DNA from: Haberlea rhodopensis
Taxonomy: Eukaryota > Streptophyta > Magnoliopsida > Lamiales > Gesneriaceae
Direction of reading: 5' to 3'
DNA length: 64,000 bases
Assembly: GCA_907163345.1 (NCBI GenBank)
Contig: CAJQUN010000003.1
Span: 7,854,821-7,918,820, forward strand
The notes under the pieces were generated by a model. That model was not told the DNA's origin, ran no database searches, and worked only from the letters and a program-made list of their open reading frames with translations. A program made the position numbers and the translations under genes. Each line of letters opens with the position of its first letter. Within the stretch, counting starts at the first letter, position 1. Of this stretch, positions 1 through 12,312 are shown piece after piece.

Positions 1-564
1 CAGGCTGTACTCTGGATGATTGATTTTCCATGTCTTTGTTTCTATTGCACAATAGCTGCATAAAATTAATACTGAACTATAAACAGGGAAGTAATTAATT
101 GAGCTTGTGGCACCTTATAGCCCTCTGTAGATAAATTAACATTTGAGCTTCAGAATCCACGTAGTAGTTAAGAGGAAAATTTTCGAAATGATTAAGAGAC
201 TTTGGTGAATTTGGATTTCCATTTAGCTTATCCTGGATGATGACAATGTAATGGAACTCATAGGCCAACATCTTGGTGTGTATCTTAAGGCAAATTATAA
301 TGTCATTCCGAAAGCATTAACTAGTGAAACTGTTTTGTGTCATTTCATTGCTGAGCTCTAATGTAAAGCCCTATGATCACATTTCTTCTAATATTATGTG
401 ATCATCATATCTGTTCCTCTGTTAAGGATGCTGTGCTGCTCTTGTTCTTAGCAATTAATAATATGAAATCGGGCACAATGATAGTTTACCGTGGCATAGT
501 TTATTATGGTAGTTTATTATGGTAGTTATGTAATCTTTGATCCATTGTCCTTTTTTGGTTTTAG

Positions 565-3084
565 CTTGACAGAAATTCAAAATGCACGTGGTATCATGGA
601 TGTCCTTGCAGAAATGCTGAGTGCTTTGGATCCTAGTAACAAGGAGGTATGCTTTTTCCACATTTTATGACCACAAAATTTCTGGCTAGCGGTCATCGCC
701 AGTGGGTAGTACTAGAGCAACATTGTAATTCAATTGTGATAGTTCGTGGCTTCCCATCATTTGAAGTGACAATGAATAGCTTTGAGCATTTTTCTATTTA
801 TTGAATTGATGAAGTACGTTCTTTGGCTATCTGTACGGAAGCTAAACTAATGTGATGCATAATGCTACGAAAAACTTTAATAAACTATGAGATATTGACA
901 ATTTACGTGTTTTGGGATGGCAGGGAATCAAGCAGGAGGTCCTTGTCGATCTGGTGGAACAGTGTCGTACGTACAAGCAAAGAGTGGTGCACCTTGTTAA
1001 CTCGACTTCGTAAGGCCTTGCCTTGCTTACTCCTACTTATCATGTGTTTTTGTTTTGTTGAGATTTGGTTCTCGAGGTCCCATCTTCGGATGTTTACTTA
1101 TCTTTTTCTTTTTGGACTGGGACAAAAAGTAGAGTTTTGAGAAAAATAACAAACATATGAATTCCTCGAGGATATTTATTTATGAATCTGTAGTTAAAGA
1201 GATCATTTGTGAATGCTGGATTTCATTTTCCGGGGAGGTGGCGATTTTGGATTTGCTGCATCGAAGTTATATGCGTTCGAGAGTCTTTTTAAGATTAGGG
1301 CCTGCAAATTGTTAATAATTAACATAATTATATCCTGAAAGCTAACGTTTTTTTTTTTAAAACTGAAGTATTGGCTAGATCCTTAAATATGGATGACTCC
1401 ATAGAACCTCATGAAGTCTTTGAGCATGTCTTAATTGCTATCTGTGTTACAACAGATGAAAATGCGATTTTGTATGAGTTATACCTCAGTTATGTTCTTC
1501 ATTGCTGAATGTAGTTATTTTCCTGATGTAGGGATGAATCACTATTATGTCAAGGACTAGCACTGAATGATGATTTGCAACATGTACTTGCTAAGCACGA
1601 GTCAATTGCCTCCAGAACTACCTCAGTTCAATCCGAGAATCCAAAGCCTGCACCTACTCAAGCCTTGGTCAATATCGACCTTCCTCTTATCGACACTGGT
1701 GACAGAAATCAATCAGATAAAGGGTATTTTTTTATTGTTTGTTATTGAAGCATGACAGATTTTTATGTTGAAATTTCTTGCCCTATTTTTGTTAATCGCC
1801 TATATGACTCGGATAACAATTCATTCTTGCCTGTATACAAGTTGACCATTAAAAAGAGGTTGGATTTTGTCACTTTGTGAACTCAGATGTCAATGCCATT
1901 TGCAGATCTACATCCAGTACTAGCTTAGGGACACAGATACTACTCCCTGCTCCTGTGGCAACTAATACTCAGTCAACTCCAACCAATGCTGGTCTTAAGA
2001 TGGATCTTTTAAGTGGTGATGACTTCAACTCACCTACAGCAAATTCAATGGCACTTGTTCCTGTGGGAGAGCCTCATCCAGCAAGTCCAGTTGCATCGCA
2101 GCAGAATGCCCTCGCTCTTGTTGACATGTTTTCACAGAGTAATAACAATGAAGCTGTGAATCCCACTGGGCAGGTAATTCCTTCATCATCCCAATTTCAG
2201 CAACCAAATTTCCAATATGCACAACCTTCGGTTTATTCAAATGGTAGTGTTTCTGGTTCAATGTTACCCCAATATGAACAGTCATTGTACTCTCAAGCCT
2301 CTTCTTCTGCATGGAATGGCCAGATAACCCAGCAACAGCAGCCAGCTTCCCCGGCTTACGGTTCATCTCTACTTTATTCTTCATTTTAATTATAATGTAT
2401 AACCCAGCAACATTACATTATGATGTAATGATCACCCTGCCCCCCCCCAAGCAAAAGTATTAGGTAGTCATTTGAGCTGCATTTATCTGTCCAACAGGCG
2501 CTCAAAGTGGCGGTGCATTTCCACCTCCACCATGGGAAACTCAGATAGACGACTCTCAGTCAGCCATTAACCACCCTCAACAAATACAAGTCACTAATGT
2601 AGCCACTCACCCCCAGCCATCACCTAACGGGACATATATTCCAGGATCACCAACTGTGCCAATCACCGGTGGCAATTTCTCGGCGATGAACAGTCCAATG
2701 CAGAACAACCATGTAGCGCCTCAACCTGTCCAGAATCAGCTCCCCGTGGGAGTGTATCCTCAGCCTTTGCAATCTGTCCAGATGACTTATGTGTATACTC
2801 CACAGATGAACGGAAACCAAACAGTTCCCTATGGCTACAGCTTTGGTTATGGTTACGGCTACGACCAAGGCCCACAGCATAATGCTCAATTCCTTGGGCA
2901 AAACATGTCTGGATTGTCTATGAGGGATGATAGCGCCTTAAGGACTTCTTATCCAGTTTCCACTCCCTCCTACCTGCCCCCTGGAAAGCCCAATAAACCA
3001 GAAGATAAGCTATTTGGAGATCTTGTTGATATCACCAAGTTCAAACCAGCTAAAACAACCCCAGGTAGAGCTGGGAGCATGTGA
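565..3084 (+). CDS. TOM1-like (TOL) VHS/GAT protein, 3' part
   Basis: Partial gene; the VHS domain and the start of GAT lie left of the window. Exons read by frame and splice sites are 565-646, 924-1009, 1532-1723, 1906-2360 and 2498-3084, giving 466 codons and a TGA. The first three encode the GAT three-helix bundle, with motifs such as EIQNARGIMDVLAEML and CRTYKQRVVHLVNSTSDE. After that comes a long Pro/Gln/Ser-rich tail with MDLLSGDDF and the C-terminal KLFGDLVDITKF. TOL proteins bind ubiquitinated membrane cargo and act as ESCRT-0-like adaptors in endosomal sorting of plasma-membrane proteins such as PIN carriers. The tail most resembles the TOL6/TOL9 group, from memory of the family. The donor after 2360 (GTTCAT) is weak; reading through it gives a stop at 2387-2389. 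Family assignment is firm, the exact paralogue is not. Confidence 0.88.
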
Positions 3085-3808
3085 GATTGACTCGTTTTGC
3101 CCGGGACTGTTCTATTTTCTCGCTGACTAACTTCACTGCCTAAATTTTTTTAGGGTCGTTTATATCACCTTCATCAATTGCATTGGTTGCGTTTCTTCAT
3201 TTGATTGATTGTTTTTTCCCCTTTGTGGTTTTCATATATTCATGTACATTGGGTTTCTTGCCATAAAAGATATATATTTTTCATTGAATTTCATTTCATG
3301 TAGAAACATAACTCTTAGATGGGAACAATTGTCCTTTTGGGTTAATCAGAGATATATAATGCTGCTGAAGTGCGCGTTTCCAGCATTTGCCCAAGTGTTT
3401 TTTTTTTTCGTTTGTTTGCCGTTTTTTTGGGGTTCATAATTGCCCGAACGTTTTCGCTCACTTTCTGATGTTCTAATCTCTGTCGTACATATCTAGCTGA
3501 ATGCCGGCTTTTCTTTGCATGAAAATAGGAGTGAATAATATGTAATTTTTATGGGCACATGCTAATTATGCCATTTGAAATACAATAGCGTTAGAACACG
3601 TTCACTTTATCCATATGTGAGATTGTGAGACATTTGAAGCAGTATTGAATTTAGGCCGAAAATCAAGGGAAAATGGGTTTAACCACCTACCTGTTCATGA
3701 GCATCTTAATTTTTGCTTTAACCTCACGTCACTTTTTTTTTTTTTTTAAAAAAAAATTTGTTTTCTTTTTCTTTTAGTTTTATTTTTTATTTTTGTATTT
3801 GTATTTTT

Positions 3809-3982
3809 TATAAACTATTATTCGGTATGATGAATTTTTGGTAGATTACATGTCGTCGATTTTGTTTGTTTATGTACATTTTGATTTTTTTGCTTATCTA
3901 CGACCCATTGCTAATATGTGGTATTATCTTTGTTCTGATGTTTGGCATCAAATATCCCCTTAATGTATAAGGAGATTATATC
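3809..3982 (+). repeat. dispersed direct repeat, copy 1
   Basis: About 170 bp that recurs about 410 bp downstream. Shared blocks include GAATTTTTGGTAGATTA, TTGCTAATATGTG, GATGTTTGGCA and ATGTATAAGGAGATTATATC, in the same order with many substitutions. It is probably an old local duplication or part of a decayed repeat. No open frame is maintained. Confidence 0.7.
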
Positions 3983-4216
3983 AAAACCCTTGACCCAACA
4001 ATGCATCCATCTTATCTCAATTTTTAAAATTTAAAATGTTATTTTTTTTTAGAAAAAAAACTTGTTGATTTTATCAAGTATGAATTAAAAAAACAGATAG
4101 TTCAAAATAGATTTTTTTCGTGGCAAACTTTAATAATAAATTTTTTTATATACTTATTTTATAAAAAAAAAAGAGTTAAAAATAAGTTTTCGTTGAGGCG
4201 AACTTTAATAATAATT

Positions 4217-4398
4217 TTTTATAAAATATTCGGATTTATGAATTTTTGGTAGATTATAGGTCGTCAGTTTTGATTGTTTGTATACATTTTGAGTTTTGGC
4301 TTACCTGCGACCCGTTGCTAATATGTGATTGTTCTCGATTACCTTTGTTATGATGTTTGGCAACAAATTTTCCCTTCATGTATAAGGAGATTATATCC
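4217..4398 (+). repeat. dispersed direct repeat, copy 2
   Basis: Second copy of the unit at 3809-3982, with a few small indels. The DNA between the copies also carries a shorter repeated phrase, AACTTTAATAATAA, at about 4126 and again at about 4201. This suggests the whole block of roughly 600 bp arose by repeated local duplication. Confidence 0.7.
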
Positions 4399-4500
4399 AA
4401 AAAATTAGAAAAATTAAATTATGATAATTATATATTACTTGTTTGATAATAATTCGGGACGTCACATTTACATTCATTATTTGTCAGAAAGTATGTAAAT

Positions 4501-5567
4501 AATTATAAAAGTAAGATGATTAATTAATCATGAGGTCATAGCAAGTAATATAAGAGCAATATCCTAAAATAACAATGCAACTACAACAATAAATATAAAC
4601 TATAATTCCTCTTATGCGATGCTCGCTACTGCTATGAGAAACCGAACACATATCTATATTATGAAATGAGCCATCGTCATTTTGAAAACTCTTGATTGAT
4701 TTTTTGGAGCTCGTTGAGATTTACTTTTATTGTGATTGATGTCATCTACTACTGCACTTTCGTAGATGACTTTTGTTTAGAGAGTCTATTGGGCCCTACA
4801 AGGATATCATATGCCAACTCTTGCTATGGTGTACTGTTGGGGAAAACTTCTGTTTACTCCAACTTAATTTTGATTTTATATACGTACGATTATGTATGTT
4901 CAATGCGTATGAACCATCTTTTTATTCTCTAGAACTGTCTGTTGAACTTGTGTCGGACGCTATTTGGATATATATACCAGGTTATAAGCTCACTCTTGCG
5001 CGGTGCCAAATTAACTAGTGTTTAAATAAGTGAGCTATTGTATTCTGAATTTTTAACGAAAGAATAAAGAATTTTTATATTGTTCTAGCTGTGTTCATTT
5101 CCCTATTTTTTTAACCTTCGTTCAACTTTCTTTATTGTCCACTTTGTGTTCAGTGGTATGAAGCATTAGTGGATATAGCAAGTCTAACTTCAACACAAAA
5201 ATATTAAAATCACTTCCTCGTGGAAAGATTATTTAATCAATAGTGCATTTTGGGCAGCATTTGAGTTGCCTTTGTGGAGTAAATCGATGATTAAATAATG
5301 GTTGGTGGAAGATTGCTCATGTATTCACACACAAGGTTGTTTGATCCATTCTACTATAAATAGAGAAAATTTTCCTCATCGTAAACCATCCAAAGCAACA
5401 AGCTTAATCATCAGAAAGTCTTATGAGTTTAAGACAAGTATTCTGGGATCCTAATTTGGTGTGTTATATTCAGAGTTTGAATATGTTGTTTGTTAATGTG
5501 CAGTCTTTTAAAATATTGAAATAAATTACAAAGTGCCATTTTTATCCTGGACCTAATACCAATAGTC
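4501..5567. other. intergenic, no gene seen
   Basis: AT-rich DNA without supported coding exons. It directly precedes a primer-binding-site-like sequence at 5568, so its right part may be a degraded LTR. I could not find a matching second LTR. Confidence 0.4.
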
Positions 5568-6130
5568 TAGTATCAGAGTGGGGGTCCTTTAGAAATCTTA
5601 GTATGTTCTGTCACCTTTTAGATGAGAAAAGACTCTTTATTGAAGTGTGGTAGAAGAGATGATTATGGTTGATGTTACTCCCGTTGTAGATAACATTGAG
5701 ATATTAAGCACTACCTACTCGAACATGACTTATGAGCTAGAGACCATTACCTACGGTCTTTTTCTATAAAAAAGGAGAAGCATGTATATATTTGTGATCA
5801 CAACACAAGCTGATCAAACAAAGTATATGTGTTTAGTTAGGGATCTGCAGCTGTTTAATGGTAATTAAAAGGCTACCGACAGTTTCTTTATCCAGCACTG
5901 AGGCCGAGTATCGACTAGCAGCAGCACAGGAGTGTGTTTTACTTTATGCAACTTGTGAAGGATCTCTATCAATGATGATTCAGTCCAGCTAATACTGTGA
6001 TAATCAATCAATGATTCACAAGGCCAAGAATCAGATTTTCCATGTAAGGACGAACATGTTTAGGTACATCATCACTTTGTCAGATACAAGGCGAAGTGAA
6101 CACGAAATATATCCATAAAACGGAGAAGTT
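5568..6130 (+). mobile_element. decayed Ty1/Copia remnant with RNase H
   Basis: A sequence resembling the initiator-tRNA-Met primer site (TAGTATCAGAGTG, 5568-5580) is followed about 300 bp later by a degenerate Copia RNase H. Recognisable phrases are TVSLSSTEAEYRLAAAQE near 5878 and YCDNQS near 5995. Stops and frameshifts break it. Gag, integrase and most of the reverse transcriptase are missing, so the copy is internally deleted. The boundaries are approximate. Confidence 0.6.
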
Positions 6131-6559
6131 GCATGAAATTGCCTAGATCGCGCCAAAACCAGCAACTTCGACTGTAACTGAGCCTGCGGATGCTCTGGCA
6201 GCATCGAATTCCCCTTGCCATTAGCATTTGTAATTTCAGAAGCTTTAAAACTGGCCGCAAAATCCAACTTCATGGCAACTGCCGCTGTTTGACTCTGCTC
6301 CATGACCCAAGTTTCTGTAATTTTTTTCTCGAAGACAGATATTTTACATTAATCGCATGTAGTCAAACAAAAATGCAAAAAAGTCTGCAGTTGCCCGAGT
6401 AATTAAAATGGTTAATCTTCTGGTTTTTAGCGTTTGATGATCACGTGCTCGAGAAAAATCGAATTCTTTTCTTCTTCTTTTTTTTATAAATATATTCAAT
6501 TGCCCTGAAATCTGGACAGATTCAAAACTCGATAAATGGGTCAAGGTTTTGCAAATGAA

Positions 6560-6846
6560 CCTCAAAATTTAGGGGATTTGTGAAAAGGGTGATACCTCAT
6601 AAAATTGAAGACCCAGCTGATGAGCCGACCTACCTCATTTGTATTGCTCGTTTTTCTTCGCAAGACCTCGCATGCCCTTCCGACCTCTTTTTGGGAGCCC
6701 GAGCTTAATGGCCGAGCTCTTCTCATTTCCTGTTTGATCCGTGTGCTCAACAAGGAAACTATAAGTTAGGTAAGTCCTAGATCTGCGGATCAATATCAGT
6801 GATTTGATTGTATTCACAAGATCTTAACATATCTGGGTAAGATTTG
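6560..6846 (+). repeat. possible left half of an older LTR split by the Copia insertion
   Basis: GC-richer than its surroundings, with repeated GACCT/GAGC phrases such as CCGACCTACCTC and GAGCCCGAGC-like words. It abuts the Copia element at its ATTTG target site. With 13048-13370 it would form one interrupted LTR. The assignment is an inference from composition and position. Confidence 0.35.
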
Positions 6847-7575
6847 TGTAAGGTGTACGTTCCGCTTTGAATCTGGATTGACAACCTGCAATTAAAACAA
6901 GAAAACAATCCACAGTATACAATTCACAAAGAACTATATAAATCAAATATCAAAACAAGAGTAAGGGAATTGGGCTCAGGTCGAGCAGGGTTTCCTTTTA
7001 CACGTCGTCACGAGGAACCAAGGTATCGTAGCCAAAAGGTGGGAGACACACACTGGAATCCTCACACCAAGACACACACAGTCGACTTGGAAAGCAAGGG
7101 AATAACACACGCACTGCCAGACTCACGGCCACACACACAGTGAGCTACACCAAAAATCTAACCACAAAGGTCAAGACTCACGGCAGCCACCACCACTCTC
7201 ACATAGAAAGCTCACGGCCAACCACCACGATACACGCACACAGCGCACACAGCTCGCACCACACGGCTCGCACCACAGGAACAGGGAAGCGGAAGAAAAT
7301 AGGGAAAACACTCAAGAGATTTTCGGTTTTCAGACTTACCTCATCATAGAACAAATCCATGATTAATAGCAGCGAGGAAGACGAAGGGAAGGGGAGCAAG
7401 TCCCAAGCAACGCGGTCAAGCGAGTCCAGCCGAGGAGACACGATGGAGAAGGTTCTGGAATGAGGTGAAGAAATGAAAGGTGCCGATTGGAAATAGATGG
7501 GGGCTCGGTTAATGATGGTAGGAAAAGAATAAAAAGAAGGCCAAAGCCCAAAAGGTAATGGGCCAAAACCCAACA
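6847..7575 (-). repeat. Copia 3' LTR
   Basis: 729 bp, starting TGTAAGGTGTACG and ending CCCAACA in plus orientation. It is nearly identical to 12313-13042. Short open frames inside it are also present in the other LTR and are not genes. Confidence 0.95.
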
Positions 7576-7590
7576 AATCTCCACCTTGGC
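7576..7590 (-). other. polypurine tract of the Copia element
   Basis: Read on the minus strand this is AAGGTGGAGATT, directly before the 3' LTR start TGTTGGG. A purine-rich tract at this place primes plus-strand DNA synthesis in LTR retrotransposons. Confidence 0.75.
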
Positions 7591-7846
7591 ACAATACCGG
7601 CTCCACCTCAATGTAAGGAAAACCCTATGGATGACTCATCATCGCCCAAAGGGTCCCCACAACACACAAAGCATTGTGTGGACCAAGTTCATGTCATAGC
7701 ACAAAGCACAGATAAAGAACACAGACAATAACCAACACAAAGGAAGTTAAAGTCAATAACCGGGGTAACAAATTCTATAACACGCACAAAGCAGTTATAT
7801 ACCACCAACATAGTCAGCAACACTAATCAATCACCTGTATCAAAAT

Positions 7847-9792
7847 TCAAATTTTTAGACATGATTGCAATTTAGAAATAGGTAAACACTTAGTTCCCAT
7901 ATCATCAGGATTATATTCAGAAGGAATCTTTTCAAGATTAACTAATCCTTTAGCCACTACATCCCTAATGTAATGAAATCTAACATCAATATGCTTAGTG
8001 CGATCATGAAAAACAGGATTCTTACACAATTGAATGCCGGACTGAGAATCAGAAAATACCTCTACCTTACCTTCGAGCAAGCTAAGTTCAGAGATCAAAC
8101 CTTTCAGCCAGACAGCTTCCTTCAAAGCTTTTGTTACAGCAACATATTCTGATTTCGTTGTCGACAAGGCAACGATATGCTGCAGCTGCGATTTCCAACT
8201 TATACATGCTCCACACAAAGTAAAAACATATGAAGTAGTAGATTTTCTATTGTCCTTATCATTAGCATAATTAGAATCAACATAACCTTTCACTTGACAC
8301 CATCAGCATATTTAGAAAAACATAAACCATAATGCATAGAGTTTTTCAAATATCGCAACAACCATTTAACAGCATTCCAATGTACCACACTAGGATTAGA
8401 CATATATCTACTTAAGCAGCTAACAGCATAAGCAATGTCAGATCTAGTGCTAACCATCAAATACATTATAGAACCAATTGCATTTGAATACGGTACATTT
8501 TTCATGGCATCAAAGTCAACATCAGTTTTGGGACTTTGATCTTTACTTAGCACAAAATGAGCAGCTAAGGGCACGTTAACAGGTTTTGCATCAAACATGG
8601 AAAATTTCTTTAAAATTTTCTCTACATAAGAAGTTTGCTTTAACCAGAGAGTAGATTCCTTTCTATCTCTAACAATGTCCATGCCTAGGATTCTACTAGC
8701 ATCACCTAAGAACTTTATATCAAATTTATCACTTAAACAATTCTTAATATGCTCAATGGATTTCAGACAAGGACTAGCAATCAACATGTCATCCACGTAA
8801 ATCAACAAGAAAACAGGCACTGGCATTTTATCCTTAAAATACAAGCAATGATCAAAAGAGCTTCTTTTAAATTTTAAGGTAAGCATGCATTCATCAAACT
8901 TCTTATTCCATTGCCTAGGTGACTGCTTTAGGCCATACAAAGATTTATTAAGCAAACAAACATGATTAGGGTTCTTTGAGTCAACAACACCATCAGGTTG
9001 TTTCATGTAAATCTTTTCATCTAAGTCACCATGCAAAAAAGCGGTTTTAACATCCATCTGTTTAAGTTTCCAATTGAAGTGAGCAACAAGTGATAATAAA
9101 ATTCTCACAGTAGTAAACTTAACAACAGGAGCAAAGATTTCAGTATAGTCAATACCCTCTCTTTGAGTAAAACCTTTTGCAACTAGCCTATCTTTATATC
9201 TAACAGAATCAACTTCATTCTTTACCTTAAATAACCATTTGCAATCTACCAAAGAGCAATTAACAGGTTTAGGTACAAGAGTCCATGTATGATTCACAAC
9301 TAAAGAATGCATTTCATCTTTCATGGCACTATGCCAATATTCAGCATTTTTAGATTTCAAAGCTTCATTATAGGTCTTAGGCTCACAATTATCAATTGAC
9401 TCAAACATATTGAAAACATACGATGTAAGGTGAAAATCATTAAACCTAGCAGGTTGTTTCACATTTCTTTTAACCCTATCTCTAGTCAACATATAATCAT
9501 GCAGATCTTCATGTTCATTAGCAACCAATTCATTATGCACATGTTCGTCAACATTTTCATGCAAATTAGGTTCATTAACAGGCAAGTTCTCATGATTCAT
9601 ATTAGGGAGCACATCGTTTTCAATAACAGGGGTAACAATAGGCAAAGACTCCACCTTGCTCGGTGTAGTCTCAGACTCACAATCAGATTCAGGCAAAGAT
9701 GGAAGCAAGCAAGGCATTTCAGATTCATTAAAAATGACATCCCTACTTATAATAGTTTTGAAATCAGGTTCACATCTTAACCAAAGCCTATA
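7847..9792 (-). pseudogene. Copia reverse transcriptase and RNase H
   Basis: Minus-strand pol 3' half. The RT has the QMDVKTAFLHGDLDEKIYM and YVDDMLIAS motifs (catalytic YVDD at about 8785-8799). RNase H follows, with GYVDSNYANDKDNRKSTTSY, STTKSEYVA and HIDVRFHYIRD, and ends at the stop at 7847-7849. A TGA at 9793-9795, where the family has Trp, separates this part from integrase. A single lost G near 8290-8296 shifts the frame between RT and RNase H. All catalytic motifs are otherwise well preserved, as expected for recent decay. Confidence 0.92.
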
Positions 9793-9795
9793 TCA

Positions 9796-11289
9796 TTTTA
9801 CACCCTCAGGATAACCAAGAAAGACGCACTTAACTAACATAGGTTCAAGTTTGTCTCCTTTTCTATGCACAAAAGCAGAACAACCAAACACTTTAAGATT
9901 TGAAAAAACTAATTTCTTACCAGAAAAAACACTTTCGGGACACTTACCATTCAAAGGTACGGAAGGGGATCTATTTATCAAATAAGAAGCTGTCACGACA
10001 GCTTCGCCCCAGAACTTCTTTGAGAGTCCAGAAGATGCAAGCATACTTCTAACTCTCTCGAGTAAAGTTCTGTTCATCCTCTCAGCAACACCATTCTGCT
10101 GGGGAGTATATGGCACAATCTTGTGTCTCAGAATCCCAGATTCACAGCACAAGTCATCAAACAAGATATTACAGAATTCCACTCCATTATCTGTCCTAAG
10201 CCGTTTAATCTTTTTTCCAGTTTGGTTTTCAATCAAAATCTTCCAGTTTTTAAATTTATCAAAAACATCAGATTTATTCTTCATTAGAAAAATCACACTT
10301 TTCTAGAGTAATCATCAATGATAGACAAAAAATACCTATTACCACCTTGAGTTGGGACAGGTGAAGGTCCCCAAACATCAGCATGCAGGTATTCAAGTAT
10401 ATCAGAACATTTAGTCACATTGGGGGAAGGGGAGATAGGAAATTTAACTCTTTGCTGTTTGCCTAAAACACAGGAATCACAAAAAGTCATGCAAGACAAT
10501 TTATCCCTACCAAAACAACCATCTTTATGTAAAATCTCTAATCCTTTAGAACTCATATGACGTAACCTTTTATGCCATAAATCAGTTAAATCATCTGACA
10601 CATAATTAGCACAGATTTTATCACAGACTGTTTTGCAAACATACAAATTCCTTCTTTTCTCAGCCTTAAAAGCTACCAAAGACCCCCGCATAATTTTCAT
10701 GCAACCATTTCCCCATTTACCCTCATAACCATCAGACTCTAAAGCTGCACAAGACATCAAGTTATTGCACAAAGCAGGAACATGTCTAACATCTTTCAAA
10801 GTCACAGAATAACCAGATTCAAATTTCAGACAAATATTACCAATACCAGAAACTTTACACAATTTCTCATTGGCCATAGAAACAGAAGCATGCTCAATTT
10901 CTCTGTAGCTAGAATACAATTTTTTAAGTGGTGTCATGTGATAAGTGCAACCTGAATCAATAAGCCATTCATTTTCACACACAGGTAATGAAAGCACAGA
11001 GTTCACAGAGTCACATAATCCAGTCACCATAAAAATATCCCCCATGTTTTCCCCAGAGGTAGAAGCATTGTTCGCTTGTTCATTTGTCTGATTTCCATTT
11101 TTATTCTGATTCTTCTTTTTAGGGCAATATTTTATGAAATGATTTGGGTCCTCACAATTGTAACATTTCTTTTTACTAGGCCTAGATTTCGATCTAGCCT
11201 TACTCTTTCCTCTTTTATCACCTTTTTGATATTGGTTATTGTTATTATGCCTATGTTGTGATCTACCATGAACGTGCATAATTTCACCA
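9796..11289 (-). pseudogene. Copia zinc knuckle, protease and integrase
   Basis: Minus-strand region beginning with a CCHC knuckle (CYNCEDPNHFIKYC, about 11127-11170). Next is the aspartic protease motif WLIDSGCTYHMT, a GAG-pre-integrase segment (LWHKRLRHMS) and the integrase core with HADVWGP, RTDNGVEF and YTPQQNGVAERMNRT. A single-base deletion near 10293-10297 breaks the integrase after DDYSRKV. The frame is offset from upstream gag near 11280-11300. It would normally be part of one gag-pol polyprotein. Confidence 0.92.
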
Positions 11290-11872
11290 GAGATTGTCTA
11301 TTACCTTTGTTAACTTTTAATTCTAATTCATTGCTTTTTAGGCCGTTCATTACAGTATCCAATGTAATAGAATCTCTACCGTACTTAATGGCGGATTTTA
11401 CATCACTATAATTTTCAGGAATAGCATTTAAAAGAACAATAGGTGAATAGTCGTCAATGTTCTTATCTCCTGTCAATTTAATATCTTGAATTAACTTAGT
11501 AAACACATCCAAATTTTCATCTACGTCTTTGTTCAAGTCTAGCTTGAATCTGAAAAATTTTTCTAACAAGAAAAGTTTACTTGGCAAAGATTTTTCAGTA
11601 AACATTTCTTCCAATTTTTCCCAAAGATCTTTTGCAGATGATAGTTTACCACATTTCCTGAGCACAGAGTCAGATAAGTTCAAGATAATAGAAGAATAAG
11701 CATATTCGTCATCTTCAAGTTTCTTAGCAGATGTAATGTTTTCAGCCCAATTACCGTCAATAGCTTTAAATACGTTTTGTTGTATTAAGATTCCTTTCAT
11801 CTTTTATTGCCATATCGAAAAATCAGATTTTCCATTAAAGGGTTCAAGGTTATATCCAGAAATTGAAGCCAT
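11290..11872 (-). pseudogene. Copia gag (UBN2-type)
   Basis: The gag reading frame starts at the ATG at 11872 (MASISGYNLEPFNGKSDF). It continues through the UBN2-type capsid region with AKDLWEKLEEMF and LLNAIPENY. A TAA at 11804-11806 (family residue Gln, CAA to TAA) interrupts it after the first 22 codons. The remainder reads cleanly to about 11290, where a frameshift separates it from the zinc knuckle. Gag would form the virus-like particle of the element. Confidence 0.88.
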
Positions 11873-12149
11873 CACAAATAAGCAAGGAGGCACACACAAT
11901 TTCAACAACCAGACAGCAGAAGCAAGGACCACAAGGCACAAACAAACTATGAAAGAATCAGTCAAGCTAAGGGGAGGAAAAATCGCTATCACCCACAAGA
12001 TCACAATACACTCAACGGTGTACGAGCATGGGGCTTCAGATAGAGATTTTCCTACGGGTAAGGGACACAATTACTTAGAAACAACGTAGTAAAAAAAGAT
12101 TACAGGTCAAGATAATCACTTACTACCCAAAGACAAAGCTCTGGGGTGA

Positions 12150-12299
12150 CGAAACCACACTGCCCGAAGCACCGAAGGCACTGCCCGAGATTCCAGCCGC
12201 TGCCCGAGCACTCCAGCCACTGCCCGAACACTCCTGCTGCTGCCCGAAGCCCACCGAGCACTGCCCGAGACCCACCGAGTACTCCACCAGGCACGGAAC
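12150..12299 (-). repeat. CTGCCCGA-rich tandem repeats in the Copia leader
   Basis: The untranslated leader next to the primer site holds about seven copies of CTGCCCGA at irregular 15-30 bp spacing, embedded in CCAGCC and CACCGAG phrases. It is much more GC-rich than the rest of the element. Short frames that cross it in all phases are repeat artefacts. Confidence 0.75.
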
Positions 12300-12311
12300 G
12301 CTCTGATACCA
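12300..12311 (-). other. primer binding site, initiator tRNA-Met
   Basis: On the minus strand this reads TGGTATCAGAGC, the standard plant Copia primer site complementary to the 3' end of initiator tRNA-Met. It lies one base inside the 5' LTR. Confidence 0.92.
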
Positions 12312-12312
12312 C

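Larger units (their letters stand above)
3085..4500. other. intergenic, AT-rich, no gene seen
   Basis: This is the 3' flank of the TOL gene followed by T-rich and A-rich DNA. Apart from the repeat pair listed separately I see no coding signal on either strand. Confidence 0.6.

Noticed and set aside
862..1140. Separate 92-codon gene
   Set aside because: It is a shifted frame across the TOL exon at 924-1009 and its flanking introns.
7140..7606. Protein-coding genes in the Copia LTRs (also 12607-13061)
   Set aside because: The same frames occur in both LTRs, have biased His/Thr or Ser/Pro content and match nothing known; they are LTR sequence.
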